64,000 bases of DNA from Lampropedia puyangensis (GCF_004833285.1 NZ_STFG01000001.1:372001-436000); one strand, 5' to 3'; shown: positions 8,896 through 18,844, numbered from the stretch's first letter. The notes: generated by a model not told the origin, from the letters alone. A program made the numbers and translations.

Positions 8896-10017
8896 TTACT
8901 TGGTCACGGTTTTGCTGCCGTCTTTGTGCCAGGTGAATACGTCAAACTCAAAGTTGTTCAGGTCGCCTGCTTTGTTCCATGACAGTTCGCCAATAGGGCT
9001 GGCGATTTTTGCTGTATGCAGGTATTGCGCTACTTTTTCTGGATCGGCAGAGCCCGCAGCTTTAATGCCTTCTGCAATCGTTTGGGTTGCAGCGTAAGCG
9101 GTCAATTGGAAGGCGCCGCCAGGATTGCGATTTTTGTCTTTGAATGCTTTAACAATCGCAGCATTGGTTGGGTTCTGCGTGAAGTCAGCGGGCAAAGTCA
9201 GCAACATGCCTTCCACCGCATCGCCAGCAATGGCGTTGATATCTGGGTTACCCACACCTTCTGGGCCCATGAACTTAGCAGTGATGCCTTGTTCTTTGGC
9301 TTGGCGCAACAGTAAGCCCATTTCAGGGTGATAGCCGCCGAAGTAGACGAAATCCACACCGCTGGATTTGAGCTTGGTGATCACTGCTGAGTAGTCGGTA
9401 TCGCCAGCGTTGATGCCTTCAAAAATGGCCACTGGAATGTTGGCTTTTTGCAGGTCATCGCGCACAGCTGTGGCAATGCCTTGACCGTACGATGCTTTGT
9501 CGTGCAGAACAGCGACTTTGCTCGGCTTGATGCTGCTGATGATGAATTTAGCTGCCGCTGGGCCTTGCTGGTCATCGCGACCAATGGTGCGGAAAATAAA
9601 GTGGTAGTCCTTGCCATCTGTCAATGCAGGTGCTGTGGCCGATGGGGTAACCATCACCACGCCTTCTTCGTCATAAATAGGCGCTGCGGCAATGGTGGCG
9701 CCGGAGCAAACACCGCCAATCACAAAACCGATTTTGTCGTTCACGACGCGATTGGCTGCCACAGGGCCTTGCTTGGGCTCGCATGCATCATCAATGCTTA
9801 CGGTCTCGAGTTTCTGACCCAATACGCCGCCTGCGGCATTGATTTGTTCAACTGCCGTGTCCACGCCTTCCTTGACCATGTCACCATATTGGGTCAAGGC
9901 GCCTGTTGTGGGGCCGACTACGGCAATTTTGATTTGCGCAAATGCACCAGCTGAGAGGGTCAATGCACCAGCAGCAACCAGTGCTGTGGCCACGGATTTC
10001 AAATGGAATGTTGTCAT
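8896..10017 (-). CDS. livK: Branched-chain amino acid ABC transporter substrate-binding protein (LivK 2)
   Basis: 373 aa, a clear paralogue of the 7125-8237 protein: it shares the ligand blocks, the paired cysteines (DDACEPKQ, GGVCSG), RTIGRDDQQGP and YFGGYHPE. Sec signal peptide ends GAFA/QIKIAV. Strong RBS AAGGAG before the ATG. It has its own terminator and a 658-bp gap to the next gene, so it forms a separate transcription unit. This arrangement parallels E. coli livJ/livK, where two binding proteins share one permease; sharing is inferred. Confidence 0.93.
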   Translation of the reverse strand: MTTFHLKSVATALVAAGALTLSAGAFAQIKIAVVGPTTGALTQYGDMVKEGVDTAVEQINAAGGVLGQKLETVSIDDACEPKQGPVAANRVVNDKIGFVIGGVCSGATIAAAPIYDEEGVVMVTPSATAPALTDGKDYHFIFRTIGRDDQQGPAAAKFIISSIKPSKVAVLHDKASYGQGIATAVRDDLQKANIPVAIFEGINAGDTDYSAVITKLKSSGVDFVYFGGYHPEMGLLLRQAKEQGITAKFMGPEGVGNPDINAIAGDAVEGMLLTLPADFTQNPTNAAIVKAFKDKNRNPGGAFQLTAYAATQTIAEGIKAAGSADPEKVAQYLHTAKIASPIGELSWNKAGDLNNFEFDVFTWHKDGSKTVTK

Positions 10018-10367
10018 GTGAATACTCCTTGAATCAATGATGGATAGGCGTTGGAGCTGAGTGCTGCTTGGCGCGTCTGCCTATGGCAACGCAATGGATG
10101 CTTGCGTTGTTGACTGGCAGGCGAGCAAAACAAGGGAAAATACCCAGCGCCATGGCGATGCTGCCATGCCCAAGCGATTGGAAGCATACACGCTAAAAAG
10201 CTTCGGCAGTGGCTTGCACATGGCGTTTGCTGGGGGATTAAGGCATTTCTCTTGTGCAGCGCTTGTGCATAGTGGCAATTGTCGGGATTAACCCTTGCTT
10301 GTTCCAAACGAATGCTTAACCCAAAGCGATGGTGAAACCTTTGATTCATCGCTTGCTGGAGACTTCA
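10018..10367. other. Divergent intergenic region, livK-2 / enoyl-CoA hydratase-like gene
   Basis: About 350 bp between two divergently transcribed genes. Several open frames cross it but none has a recognisable protein, a ribosome-binding site or conserved features. I see no convincing palindrome. Promoters for both genes are expected here by position only. Confidence 0.5.
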
Positions 10368-11249
10368 ATGCACCATACGCACGAAAAAGCCACAGCGATA
10401 GCGGCACCAGCCGCTCAGGCACGCAATCATCCAGCCGATTGTGCTGGCGCTGTAACGCAAGCCGTTTCGGCAGGCGTGTTATTGAATTGGCACTCTTCTG
10501 CAGAAGGCCCGTGGGCGGAGGTCTTGCTGCAACACGAAGGCAAACTCAATGCCATGTCGGTGGCGATGTGGCAACAGCTGCGTGCCGTGTTTCTGTCCAT
10601 TCAGGATAGCCAGGCCAGGTGCGTGCTGATCAAGGGCACTGGGGGCGCTTTTTGTGCTGGAGGGGATATTTCTGAATACCAAAGCTTTCGCTTTAAAGAA
10701 GAGAGCTTGCAGCACTTTCATGAAACGCTTGTGTGGGGGGGCTTGCAAGCCATGCTCGATTGCGATGTGCCCATCATCGCGCAGATTGAGGGCGCGTGCA
10801 TGGGCGCAGGAGTGGAAATTGCATGCTGCTGCGATATCCGCTTGGCTTCTGACAATGCCCTGTTTGGTGCGCCGATTGCCAAGTTGGGATTTCCCATGGC
10901 TCCGCGGGAATTGCAATTGGTGCAGCGCACCGCTGGAGATGCGCTGGTGCGGCGCATGTTGCTAGGCGCTGAAGTGATTGGAAGTGGGGCGATGGTAGCC
11001 AGTGGCTTTCTCGCAGAAATCGCAGCGCAAGCGCAGTTAGAGGCATTGGTGATGAAGCGGCTGGAGCGGCTATTGCCTTTGGCGCCACAGGCCGCCCGCA
11101 TGCACAAACAGGCTTTGCGCGTGTTGTTGCAAGACGGTTCAGCAGGATTGGCTGCCTTGCTGCCGTCGGCGTATCGCTATGCCGAGAGCGCAGAGCACCG
11201 CGAAGGCATTAGTGCGTTTCTGGAAAAGCGCAAACCCCAATTCAAATAG
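10368..11249 (+). CDS. Enoyl-CoA hydratase/isomerase (crotonase) family protein
   Basis: 293 aa from the ATG at 10368 (GGAG eight bases upstream; an in-frame ATG at 10329 lacks one). Crotonase oxyanion-hole block GAFCAGGD and the second signature EGACMGAGVEIACCCDIRLAS. The glutamate matching rat hydratase Glu144 is present (GVEIA). The residue matching Glu164 appears to be isoleucine in FGAPIAKLG, so a normal two-glutamate hydratase mechanism is doubtful. The reaction is therefore unassigned within the family (other CoA lyase, isomerase or hydrolase). It has an N-terminal extension of about 35 residues. Confidence 0.85.
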   Translation: MHHTHEKATAIAAPAAQARNHPADCAGAVTQAVSAGVLLNWHSSAEGPWAEVLLQHEGKLNAMSVAMWQQLRAVFLSIQDSQARCVLIKGTGGAFCAGGDISEYQSFRFKEESLQHFHETLVWGGLQAMLDCDVPIIAQIEGACMGAGVEIACCCDIRLASDNALFGAPIAKLGFPMAPRELQLVQRTAGDALVRRMLLGAEVIGSGAMVASGFLAEIAAQAQLEALVMKRLERLLPLAPQAARMHKQALRVLLQDGSAGLAALLPSAYRYAESAEHREGISAFLEKRKPQFK

Positions 11250-11321
11250 AACTGTGTCGAATCCTTTGTGCTGTGTGGCCTTGCCTACACTGCCTGTTGT
11301 TCACGTTGCTTTCGCCTGACC

Positions 11322-11864
11322 ATGCCATCGTTTTCTTCCGCTCCCCATACAAGTCCTGATTTACGCTACCTTCAAACCCGCAACCGACAGGCGCCGCTGC
11401 GTGTGCTGATGGTGTGTATGGGCAATATTTGCCGCAGTCCCACTGCGCATGGCGTCATGCAATGCAAGCTCGAACAAGCAGGTTTGCATAAGCAAATTGC
11501 GGTGGATTCTGCAGGTACGCACGCCTATCACGTTGGAGAGCCGCCGGATGCACGATCGCAGCACCATGCTGTGCGGCGCGGCTATGATTTGAGCGCCCAG
11601 CGTGCCAGGCAGTTCTCGGCAGTGGGTTTTGCTGCGTTTGATGTGGTGCTGGTGATGGACGATGCCAACGAACGTGCAGTTCGCCAGTTGGCAGGCCCTG
11701 CGCACAATCAGCAGGTGATGCGTTTGGCGGCATTTGCTCTGCACCACCAAACCCAAGAGGTTCCTGACCCGTACTACGGGGGCGATCAAGGTTTTGAGTA
11801 CGTGTTGGATTTGGTCGAGGACGCTTGCGATGGTTTGCTCAAGCAACTCATCGCTTACGTATAG
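11322..11864 (+). CDS. Low-molecular-weight protein-tyrosine phosphatase
   Basis: 180 aa from the ATG at 11322; a longer in-frame start at 11268 adds nothing conserved. P-loop C-M-G-N-I-C-R-S at residues 32-39 (the CX5R nucleophile motif) and the general acid in VPDPYYGG. Cytosolic phosphotyrosine phosphatase of the Wzb/arsenate-reductase fold. It follows the crotonase gene by 72 bp with no terminator, so they may be co-transcribed. No tyrosine kinase or capsule gene is nearby; the substrate is unknown. Confidence 0.92.
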   Translation: MPSFSSAPHTSPDLRYLQTRNRQAPLRVLMVCMGNICRSPTAHGVMQCKLEQAGLHKQIAVDSAGTHAYHVGEPPDARSQHHAVRRGYDLSAQRARQFSAVGFAAFDVVLVMDDANERAVRQLAGPAHNQQVMRLAAFALHHQTQEVPDPYYGGDQGFEYVLDLVEDACDGLLKQLIAYV

Positions 11865-11914
11865 AGAGGAAGACCAAGGCGTCTGGTGGTATGAGTTGGT
11901 CTGCTGTCAATTTT

Positions 11915-14557
11915 TCAACGTTGCGCCAACGTTTCTTTGAGTTGGTAGAGCTGCTCTAAGGCTTCGCGGGGCGAGAGCGCATCCACATCCAGCTCTGCAA
12001 GTCGTTGTTCTACGGCGCTAGGCTGCATCGGCGCCTCTGTCAATGGCATGTCTGTGGCCAGTGGGGCGCTAAACAGATCACTCTGCCTATCGACTTGGCC
12101 CTGGCTTTGCAGCCGCTCCAGTGTGGCTTTGGCGTGGTGCAGCAGGGCAGCGGGCATACCCGCTAATTTAGCGACATGGATGCCGTAGCTGCGGCTGGCT
12201 GGTCCTGCTTGCAGCTCATGTAAAAACACAATGCGGTTGCCTGTTTCTGCCGCTGCCACATGCATGTTCACGGCATGTGAATGTTTGGCGGGCAGTTCAG
12301 TCAACTCGAAATAATGGGTTGCAAAGAGGGTGAAGGCCTGGGTTTTATCGTGCAGGTAGCTGGCAATACTTCCGGCCAGGGCCAGGCCGTCGTAGGTCGA
12401 GGTGCCTCGTCCAATTTCATCCATCAGTACCAAAGAATGGGCCGTGGCATTGTGCAAAATTTGCGCCGCTTCAGTCATCTCCAGCATAAAGGTTGATTGC
12501 GCATTGGCCAGATCATCGGCCGCACCAATGCGGGTGTGGATCCCATCAATCGGGCCTAATCGGCATGCAGCTGCGGGCACATAGCTGCCTATGCTGGCCA
12601 GCAGGGTAATGAGTGCGACTTGGCGCATGTAGGTCGATTTACCGCCCATATTCGGCCCGGTGATGATCTGCATGCGTGTTCGCCCGCCCATGCGCGTGTC
12701 ATTGGCAATAAAGGGTGTTTGTGAGGTTTCGGCCAAGCGCGCCTCAACGACTGGATGGCGCCCTTTTTCGATGTCGATACAAGGCTCAATCGTGAATTGA
12801 GGCGCACACCAGTTCAGTGTCAACGAACGCTCAGTCAAGGCGCACAGTGCATCTACCTCAGCCAATGCTCCGGCCAGTTGCATCAATGCATGCACATGTG
12901 GCTGTAATTGGGCCAAAATCTGTTCGTAGAGATACTTCTCACGGGCCAAGGCACGCTCTTGTGCAGAAAGTGCCTTGTCTTCGAATGCTTTGAGCTCTGG
13001 GGTGATAAAACGCTCAGCATTTTTCAGTGTCTGGCGACGGCGGTAGTCTTCTGGGACTTTGCTTGCTTGACCTTGCGAAACCTCAATATAAAAACCGTGC
13101 ACTTTGTTGAATTGCACGCGCAAGTTAGCAATGCCTGTGCGTTCGCGTTCGCGCCCTTCAAGGGCGAGTAAGAAGTCATCGCAGTTGTCGCGAATGCCGC
13201 GCAGCTCGTCGAGCTCCTGGTCAAAGCCTGTTGCAATCACCCCGCCATCGCGCACAAGGGTTGAGGGGTCTTCTTGTAGTGCGCTGCCAAGCCATTGTGC
13301 AATGCCTGCTGGTGGCTGCAGGCGCGTCAACAAAGGGTGCAGTGGCGAGTCTGCAGGCACTGGCGTGTTGGCCAGTTGCGCTGCATGGTGCAAGGTTTGT
13401 GTGAGCGCTGCCAGTTCGCGCGGACGCACTTGTTCCAAAGAGATGCGTGCACTGATGCGCTCCACATCGGCTATTTGACGCAACTCACTTTGGAGTTTTT
13501 GCCAGAGCGGGACAGGGGCTTTCTCATCGCGCAACTGGCTGATGCATGTAAGGCGTTGGCGTGCCTCTTGCCGGTCGCGCCGCGGCATGAGTAACCAATG
13601 CTTGAGTTTGCGGCTACCCATGCTGGTTGCGCAGGTGTCGAGTAAAGAAAATACGGTGGGGCTGCTTTCTCCGCGCAAGGTTTGCACCAACTCTAAATTG
13701 CGTTGGGTGCTGGCAGGCAAATACAGCAGTTCATCGTCACGCTGAACGGCAATGCTTTGCATGTGCTGCAGTTTGCGGCCTTGCGTGTGCTCTGCGTAAT
13801 ACAGCAAAGCCGCGCTGGCAGCATGGGCCGCAGGCAGTGCATCGGCTGACCAGGCTTGTAAGCTGGCCGCTTGCAGATGGTTTTTGAGTGTTGTTTCGCC
13901 CAAGTCTGCATCGAAATGCCAAGCGGCAAGTGTTGGCAGTGCTGCTTGGCTGATGCCGGCGCTTTTGCGTTGCTGCAGTAATTGTTCCAGCGTTTGGCTG
14001 GCGCCGGCGCTGGTGACAATCTCGCTCGGGTTGATGCGGTCAAGCCAATGTAGCAAAGCGGTTTTATCGCATTGGGCTAGGCAAATCTGGCTTTGCGTTA
14101 CGCTCATCCAAGCCAGTCCAATGCTGGTGTGCTTGCCTTTACCCCACTCACTAATAGCTAGCAAAACGGCTTCGTTTTTATCAGACAGCAGTGCGCTGTC
14201 GGTCAAGGTGCCAGGGGTGATGACGCGCACCACTTTTCGTTCAACGGGCCCTTTGCTCGTGGCAGGGTCACCAATTTGCTCGCAAATGGCTACTGATTCG
14301 CCTAGCTTGATCAAGCGCGCCAAATAGGTTTCGACCGAGTGAAAGGGAATGCCAGCCATGGGGATGGGCTGTCCTGCAGATTGTCCGCGCGTAGTGAGGG
14401 TGATGTTGAGCAAGCGCGCTGCCTTCTGGGCATCTTCGTAAAACATCTCATAAAAGTCACCCATGCGGTAGAACAGCAAGATGTTGGGGTGGTCTTTTTT
14501 GAGCGAAAAATACTGCGCCATCATTGGCGTATGCCCAGAGGGGTCGGTCTTACTCAT
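11915..14557 (-). CDS. mutS: DNA mismatch repair protein MutS
   Basis: 880 aa, normal MutS length. The N-terminal mismatch-reading motif GDFYEMF is at about residues 33-39. Connector, lever and clamp domains follow, then the ATPase: Walker [10 protein letters not shown] at about 634, Walker [15 protein letters not shown] at about 712, and FATHYFELT. The C-terminal tail ([20 protein letters not shown]) is the tetramerisation segment. MutS recognises mismatches and recruits MutL. Convergent with the phosphatase gene; divergent from LIV cluster 2. Confidence 0.98.
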   Translation of the reverse strand: MSKTDPSGHTPMMAQYFSLKKDHPNILLFYRMGDFYEMFYEDAQKAARLLNITLTTRGQSAGQPIPMAGIPFHSVETYLARLIKLGESVAICEQIGDPATSKGPVERKVVRVITPGTLTDSALLSDKNEAVLLAISEWGKGKHTSIGLAWMSVTQSQICLAQCDKTALLHWLDRINPSEIVTSAGASQTLEQLLQQRKSAGISQAALPTLAAWHFDADLGETTLKNHLQAASLQAWSADALPAAHAASAALLYYAEHTQGRKLQHMQSIAVQRDDELLYLPASTQRNLELVQTLRGESSPTVFSLLDTCATSMGSRKLKHWLLMPRRDRQEARQRLTCISQLRDEKAPVPLWQKLQSELRQIADVERISARISLEQVRPRELAALTQTLHHAAQLANTPVPADSPLHPLLTRLQPPAGIAQWLGSALQEDPSTLVRDGGVIATGFDQELDELRGIRDNCDDFLLALEGRERERTGIANLRVQFNKVHGFYIEVSQGQASKVPEDYRRRQTLKNAERFITPELKAFEDKALSAQERALAREKYLYEQILAQLQPHVHALMQLAGALAEVDALCALTERSLTLNWCAPQFTIEPCIDIEKGRHPVVEARLAETSQTPFIANDTRMGGRTRMQIITGPNMGGKSTYMRQVALITLLASIGSYVPAAACRLGPIDGIHTRIGAADDLANAQSTFMLEMTEAAQILHNATAHSLVLMDEIGRGTSTYDGLALAGSIASYLHDKTQAFTLFATHYFELTELPAKHSHAVNMHVAAAETGNRIVFLHELQAGPASRSYGIHVAKLAGMPAALLHHAKATLERLQSQGQVDRQSDLFSAPLATDMPLTEAPMQPSAVEQRLAELDVDALSPREALEQLYQLKETLAQR

Positions 14558-14956
14558 AGCGAAAGCAAAGGGGGATGTTTGTTGACGTGCTGCATCTGCG
14601 TAGCATCCATCATGTCAGCCTTGGGGGTGGCATTGGTTGCAGCCTGGTGCGTAGTTCTGTGTAAACACCAAAGCGATGGAATGTGTGCGGCCAACAGGTT
14701 CCATGTCAGCGTTTAAAGCCTGCATTGTAGAGGGATTGCCCTGGTGTTCCACGATGCGGCTGTGTGGGGTTCTGGCATATGTGAGCGCAGGCAGTAGTGC
14801 TTCATTGAGGTTAACCCGATTGTCGATTCCCCTCATTGTCGTTGCAGTGCAGCATCTCTACGATTCGTGCGTGTTTGGCGTTTTGTCAGGCTTGAAAAAC
14901 AGCTTTTGAATACGGCGCCAGTGTGAATGATTTAACGCTAAGGCATGGATTGAAGA
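14558..14956. other. Divergent intergenic region, mutS / LIV cluster 2
   Basis: About 400 bp without a supportable gene. A 73-codon minus frame (14615-14836) has no ribosome-binding site and no recognised similarity. No clear terminator or palindrome was seen. The promoters of mutS and of livG-2 should lie here. Confidence 0.5.
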
Positions 14957-15727
14957 ATGAGTGACACCATCTTGGCAACGCAGGATCTGACCAAAGAGTT
15001 CAAAGGCTTCACAGCGGTTGACAAGGTTAACTTGCAGGTGCAACGCGGGCATATCCACGCCTTGATTGGCCCCAACGGCGCAGGCAAAACTACTTGCTTT
15101 AATTTGCTGACCAAATTTTTGGTGCCGACCCGCGGAACCATTACTTTCAATGGTGTGGACATTACGCATGAGAAGTCGGCGCAGATTGCCCGCAAAGGCG
15201 TGATTCGGTCTTTTCAGATTTCCGCCGTATTCCCCCACTTGACCCTGCTGGAGAATGTGCGCATTGCATTACAGCGGCAGCTTGGCACGCAGTACCACTT
15301 CTGGAAGAGTGACAAGAGCTTGAGCCAGCTCAATGACCGGGCCTTGCAGTTGCTCGGCGAGGTGGGGTTGCGTGACTTGGCTGATGAAGTGACCGTGAAT
15401 TTGCCTTATGGCCGCAAGCGCGCCCTGGAGATTGCGACTACGCTGGCCATGGAGCCAGAGCTGATGCTGCTTGATGAGCCCACGCAGGGCATGGGGCACG
15501 AGGATGTAGACCGCGTGACCGAACTCATTAAAGAGGTATCCAAAGGGCGCACTATCTTGATGGTAGAACACAACATGAAGGTCATTTCCACGATTGCAGA
15601 CCGTATTTCAGTGCTGCAACGCGGCGCCATTCTGGCGGAAGGCAATTACGAAGAGGTTTCACAAGACCCGCGCGTTATGGAAGCTTATATGGGAACTACC
15701 GACGGCCAATTGCAAGGAGCGCATTGA
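14957..15727 (+). CDS. livG: LIV-type ABC transporter ATP-binding protein, LivG-like (cluster 2)
   Basis: 256 aa. Normal Walker [10 protein letters not shown] at about residue 36; signature position NLPYGRKRALEIA, which departs from LSGGQ; Walker B LMLLDEPTQGMG, H-loop VEHNM, and C-terminus DPRVMEAYMG. It resembles the LivG subunits of transporters for aromatic carboxylates or amides as much as classical leucine transporters, so the substrate is open. First gene of the five-gene plus-strand operon, with livF starting directly after its stop. Confidence 0.9.
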   Translation: MSDTILATQDLTKEFKGFTAVDKVNLQVQRGHIHALIGPNGAGKTTCFNLLTKFLVPTRGTITFNGVDITHEKSAQIARKGVIRSFQISAVFPHLTLLENVRIALQRQLGTQYHFWKSDKSLSQLNDRALQLLGEVGLRDLADEVTVNLPYGRKRALEIATTLAMEPELMLLDEPTQGMGHEDVDRVTELIKEVSKGRTILMVEHNMKVISTIADRISVLQRGAILAEGNYEEVSQDPRVMEAYMGTTDGQLQGAH

Positions 15728-16459
15728 ATGACAGTCCAAGCTATCGCGTCATCGGCCCCTGCCTTGCACATCAGTGATTTGCATGGTTGGTATGGAGAGT
15801 CGCATGTTTTGCATGGGGTGAACTTGACCGTGCAACAAGGGGAGGTGGTGACGTTGTTGGGGCGCAATGGGGCAGGGCGCACTTCAATTCTGCGAGCCAT
15901 TACCGGATTGATTGGCAAGCGTACGGGTTCTATCCAAATCGCAGGGGTTGAAACCATCGGTATGCCAACCCACAAAATAACGCGTTTGGGTTTGGGGTAT
16001 TGCCCTGAAGAACGCGGTATTTTCGCCAGTCTAACGACGGAGGAAAATCTGTTGCTCCCACCCGCGCTCAAACGGGTTGGCAATGGCATGAGTGTGGAGG
16101 ACATCTATGCGATGTTCCCTAATCTCCAGGAGCGAAAGAATAGCCCAGGCACGCGTTTGTCAGGGGGAGAGCAGCAAATGCTGGCGGTTGGGCGCATTTT
16201 GCGCACAGGTGCTAATTTGCTGTTGCTCGATGAAATCTCTGAGGGGTTGGCGCCCGTCATCGTGCAGGCGCTGGCTCGCATGATCACGACGCTGCGCCAA
16301 AAAGGCTACACGGTAGTTATGGTGGAACAGAATTTCCGTTTTGCCGCACCTCTGGCAGATCGTTTTTATGTGATTGAACACGGCCAAGTGGTCGAGCATT
16401 TTCTGGCAGATCAACTGCAAGAGAAGATGCCCGTGCTCAATGAGCTGTTGGGTGTGTAG
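15728..16459 (+). CDS. livF: LIV-type ABC transporter ATP-binding protein, LivF-like, with Arg in Walker A (cluster 2)
   Basis: 243 aa. Walker A reads G-R-N-G-A-G-R-T-S: the invariant lysine is arginine (codon CGC at 15877-15879). The rest is intact: signature RLSGGEQQ, Walker B LLLLDEISEGLAP with the catalytic Glu, and D-loop. It begins on the base after the livG stop, with AAGGAG inside the livG 3' end. Arginine here should weaken ATP hydrolysis at this site, while its signature can still complete the LivG site. I recall this variant in LivF-like proteins of related bacteria, so it is probably conserved and not an error. Confidence 0.9.
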   Translation: MTVQAIASSAPALHISDLHGWYGESHVLHGVNLTVQQGEVVTLLGRNGAGRTSILRAITGLIGKRTGSIQIAGVETIGMPTHKITRLGLGYCPEERGIFASLTTEENLLLPPALKRVGNGMSVEDIYAMFPNLQERKNSPGTRLSGGEQQMLAVGRILRTGANLLLLDEISEGLAPVIVQALARMITTLRQKGYTVVMVEQNFRFAAPLADRFYVIEHGQVVEHFLADQLQEKMPVLNELLGV

Positions 16460-16538
16460 TAATTTCGTAGGCCGATTGCTGGTCATGTTCACAGCCGGTT
16501 GAATGCCGCGCTATTTTCCCTTTCAAAGGAGACTTCGT

Positions 16539-17732
16539 ATGAAAACCAAATTGACCGTGCTGGCCGCTATGTTGGGCGTTGCTGGATTCACAGGCGCTGC
16601 ACATGCACAGGAGAAAGTAGTGATCGGTTTTGTGACCGATATGTCTAGCCTGTATTCGGATGTGGATGGCAAAAACGGGGCTATCGCGGCACAAATGGCT
16701 ATTGATGATTTTGGCGGAAAAGTGCTGGGTAAACCTGTGGAACTGGTGACGGCAGATCACCAGAACAAAGCCGACATTGCTGCGGCGAAGGTGCGTGAAT
16801 GGATCGATACACAAAAAGCATCCATGATTTTGGGGGGTACAAACTCAGGCACGGCGTTGGCATCGAGCACAGTGGCTAACGAAAAAGGCGTTCTCTATAT
16901 CAACAATGGTGCAGGGACTTCTGCATTGACCAATGAGCAGTGTGCGCCGCTGACCATCCACTATGCCTATGACACGGTCGCATTGGCGCGAGGCACAGGT
17001 AAGGCGATTGTGGATGGCGGCGGTAAGAGCTGGTTTTTCTTGACGGCTGATTACGCCTTTGGCCATGCACTGGAGGCCGATACTTCTGCAACCGTAAAGG
17101 CTGCTGGCGGTGAAGTCAAAGGTTCTGTGCGTCACCCTCTGAATGCCTCGGACTTCTCATCATTTTTGTTGCAGGCGCAATCGTCTAAAGCACAAATTTT
17201 AGGCATGGCCAATGCCGGTGGTGACACCATCAACACCATTAAGGCAGCTAATGAATTTGGCATTACTAGTACCATGAAACTCGCTGGTTTGTTGCTGTTT
17301 CTGACAGACATCCACAGTATGGGTTTGCAAACTACCCAAGGCTTGCAGTTCACTTCCAGTTGGTACTGGGACATGAATGACGAGTCGCGTGCTTGGGCAC
17401 AAAAGTTTTATGCGAAAACCAAGCGCATGCCGACCTCGATTCAAGCGGCAGATTACTCCGTGGTGATGAATTACCTTAAAGCCGTTGAAGCGGCAGGCAC
17501 GACCGATTCGGTCAAGGTTAATGAAGTGCTGCGCTCTAAAGAGTTGAAAGATTTTTATGCCAGTGGCTCCATTCGTCCAGATGGTCGCTATGCACATGAC
17601 ATGTATTTGATGGAAGTCAAGAAACCTGCCGACTCCAAGAGAGAGTGGGATTACCTGAATGTCGTCAAGACATTGCCCGCAGACGAAGTCTGGACTCGTA
17701 AAGAAGAAACCAAGTGCGCTTTGTGGAAGTAA
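16539..17732 (+). CDS. LIV-type ABC transporter substrate-binding protein (cluster 2)
   Basis: 397 aa from the ATG at 16539, with AAAGGAGA upstream deciding the start. Sec signal peptide ending AHA/QEKVVIG. Type I periplasmic binding fold: GFVTDMSSLYSDVDGKNG, LGGTNSGTALASS, and the ligand contact region NASDFSSFLLQAQ. It is clearly divergent from the two livK proteins at 7125-10017 and lacks their early disulfide pair. It resembles the binding proteins found with transporters for aromatic acids or other small carboxylates; ligand unknown. Confidence 0.88.
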   Translation: MKTKLTVLAAMLGVAGFTGAAHAQEKVVIGFVTDMSSLYSDVDGKNGAIAAQMAIDDFGGKVLGKPVELVTADHQNKADIAAAKVREWIDTQKASMILGGTNSGTALASSTVANEKGVLYINNGAGTSALTNEQCAPLTIHYAYDTVALARGTGKAIVDGGGKSWFFLTADYAFGHALEADTSATVKAAGGEVKGSVRHPLNASDFSSFLLQAQSSKAQILGMANAGGDTINTIKAANEFGITSTMKLAGLLLFLTDIHSMGLQTTQGLQFTSSWYWDMNDESRAWAQKFYAKTKRMPTSIQAADYSVVMNYLKAVEAAGTTDSVKVNEVLRSKELKDFYASGSIRPDGRYAHDMYLMEVKKPADSKREWDYLNVVKTLPADEVWTRKEETKCALWK

Positions 17733-17742
17733 CAAGAGGCGG

Positions 17743-17772
17743 CAACACTGAGCTCAGTAAACAGTAGTGTTG
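17743..17772. other. Stem-loop between the binding-protein gene and livH-2
   Basis: CAACACT (17743-17749) and AGTGTTG (17766-17772) form a 7-bp stem. Inside lies the perfect 12-bp palindrome ACTGAGCTCAGT (17747-17758). There is no T-tract. It may protect or attenuate the transcript, as in LIV cluster 1. The 204-bp gap holds no gene. Confidence 0.35.
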
Positions 17773-17936
17773 TAGCGTAGGCGCGCTTGCAGCTTGTGCA
17801 TGTGTTGCCGCTATGCACTATTGAACTTGCAGTTCATGGCAGTTCATCAGTGTTGTTTTTGTCAGTGTGCTGCGGTGGTGAGGTTAAAGCACCACCGTAT
17901 GCATGAAGTTTTGCATCATCAGTTTGGCGCATTTTC

Positions 17937-18824
17937 ATGGATACCATTTTCGGCGTACCTCTCTCAGCCTTGCTGAGTCAGCTGCTTTTGGGGCTAGTCA
18001 ATGGCTCGTTTTATGCCATCCTCAGTTTGGGGTTGGCGGTCATTTTTGGCCTGCTCAATGTGATTAACTTTGCCCATGGCGCCTTGTTCATGATGGGCGC
18101 GGTGGTGACCTGGATGGCGATGAACTATCTGGGCATTAATTACTGGGTCATGCTGCTGTTAGCACCTTTGGTAGTGGGAGCATTTGGCATGGTCATTGAG
18201 CGGCTGTTTCTGCGGTGGATTTATAAACTCGACCACATCTACGGTCTGCTGCTGACCTTGGGTTTGACATTGTTGATTGAAGGCGCATTCCGCTCGGCAT
18301 ATGGTGTGTCTGGCTTGAGCTACAGCACACCTACCGCTTTGCAAGGCGGTATCAATTTGGGCTTCATGTTCATGCCTAAGTACCGAGCTTGGGTGGTTGT
18401 GGCATCGCTCGTTGTGTGTTTGGCCACTTGGTTTGTGATTGAGAAGACCCGCTTGGGAGCCTATTTGCGTGCAGGTACGGAAAATCCGCGACTGGTGGAG
18501 GCCTTTGGTATCAATGTGCCTTTGATGATCACATTGACGTATGGCGCGGGTGTCGCCTTGGCTGCATTTGCTGGTGTACTGGCTGCGCCGATTTACCAAG
18601 TTTCGCCGCTAATGGGGCAAAACCTCATCATCACAGTTTTTGCCGTGGTGGTGATTGGTGGCATGGGCTCCATCATGGGCTCGATTGTGACTGGCTTGCT
18701 ATTGGGGGTGATTGAGGGGCTCACGCGTGTGTTCTATCCCGAGGCATCTTCCACTGTGGTGTTTGTGGTGATGGCCATTGTGCTGTTGATTCGTCCTGCC
18801 GGCTTGTTCGGTAAAGAGCATTGA
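17937..18824 (+). CDS. livH: LIV-type ABC transporter permease LivH-like (cluster 2)
   Basis: 295 aa with about eight membrane segments. Family blocks GLVNGSFYAILSLGLAVIFGL and VINFAHGALFMMGA near the N-terminus; LVEAFGINVPLMITLTYGAG is the coupling loop; C-terminus LIRPAGLFGKEH. The ribosome-binding site is weak. Inner-membrane permease half, paired with the LivM-like protein that follows. Confidence 0.92.
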   Translation: MDTIFGVPLSALLSQLLLGLVNGSFYAILSLGLAVIFGLLNVINFAHGALFMMGAVVTWMAMNYLGINYWVMLLLAPLVVGAFGMVIERLFLRWIYKLDHIYGLLLTLGLTLLIEGAFRSAYGVSGLSYSTPTALQGGINLGFMFMPKYRAWVVVASLVVCLATWFVIEKTRLGAYLRAGTENPRLVEAFGINVPLMITLTYGAGVALAAFAGVLAAPIYQVSPLMGQNLIITVFAVVVIGGMGSIMGSIVTGLLLGVIEGLTRVFYPEASSTVVFVVMAIVLLIRPAGLFGKEH

Positions 18825-18844
18825 TTGAGCGAGGATTAAAAACG

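Noticed and set aside
14615-14836. 73-codon minus frame upstream of mutS
   Set aside because: No Shine-Dalgarno, no similarity, no hydrophobic or structural pattern; kept as intergenic.
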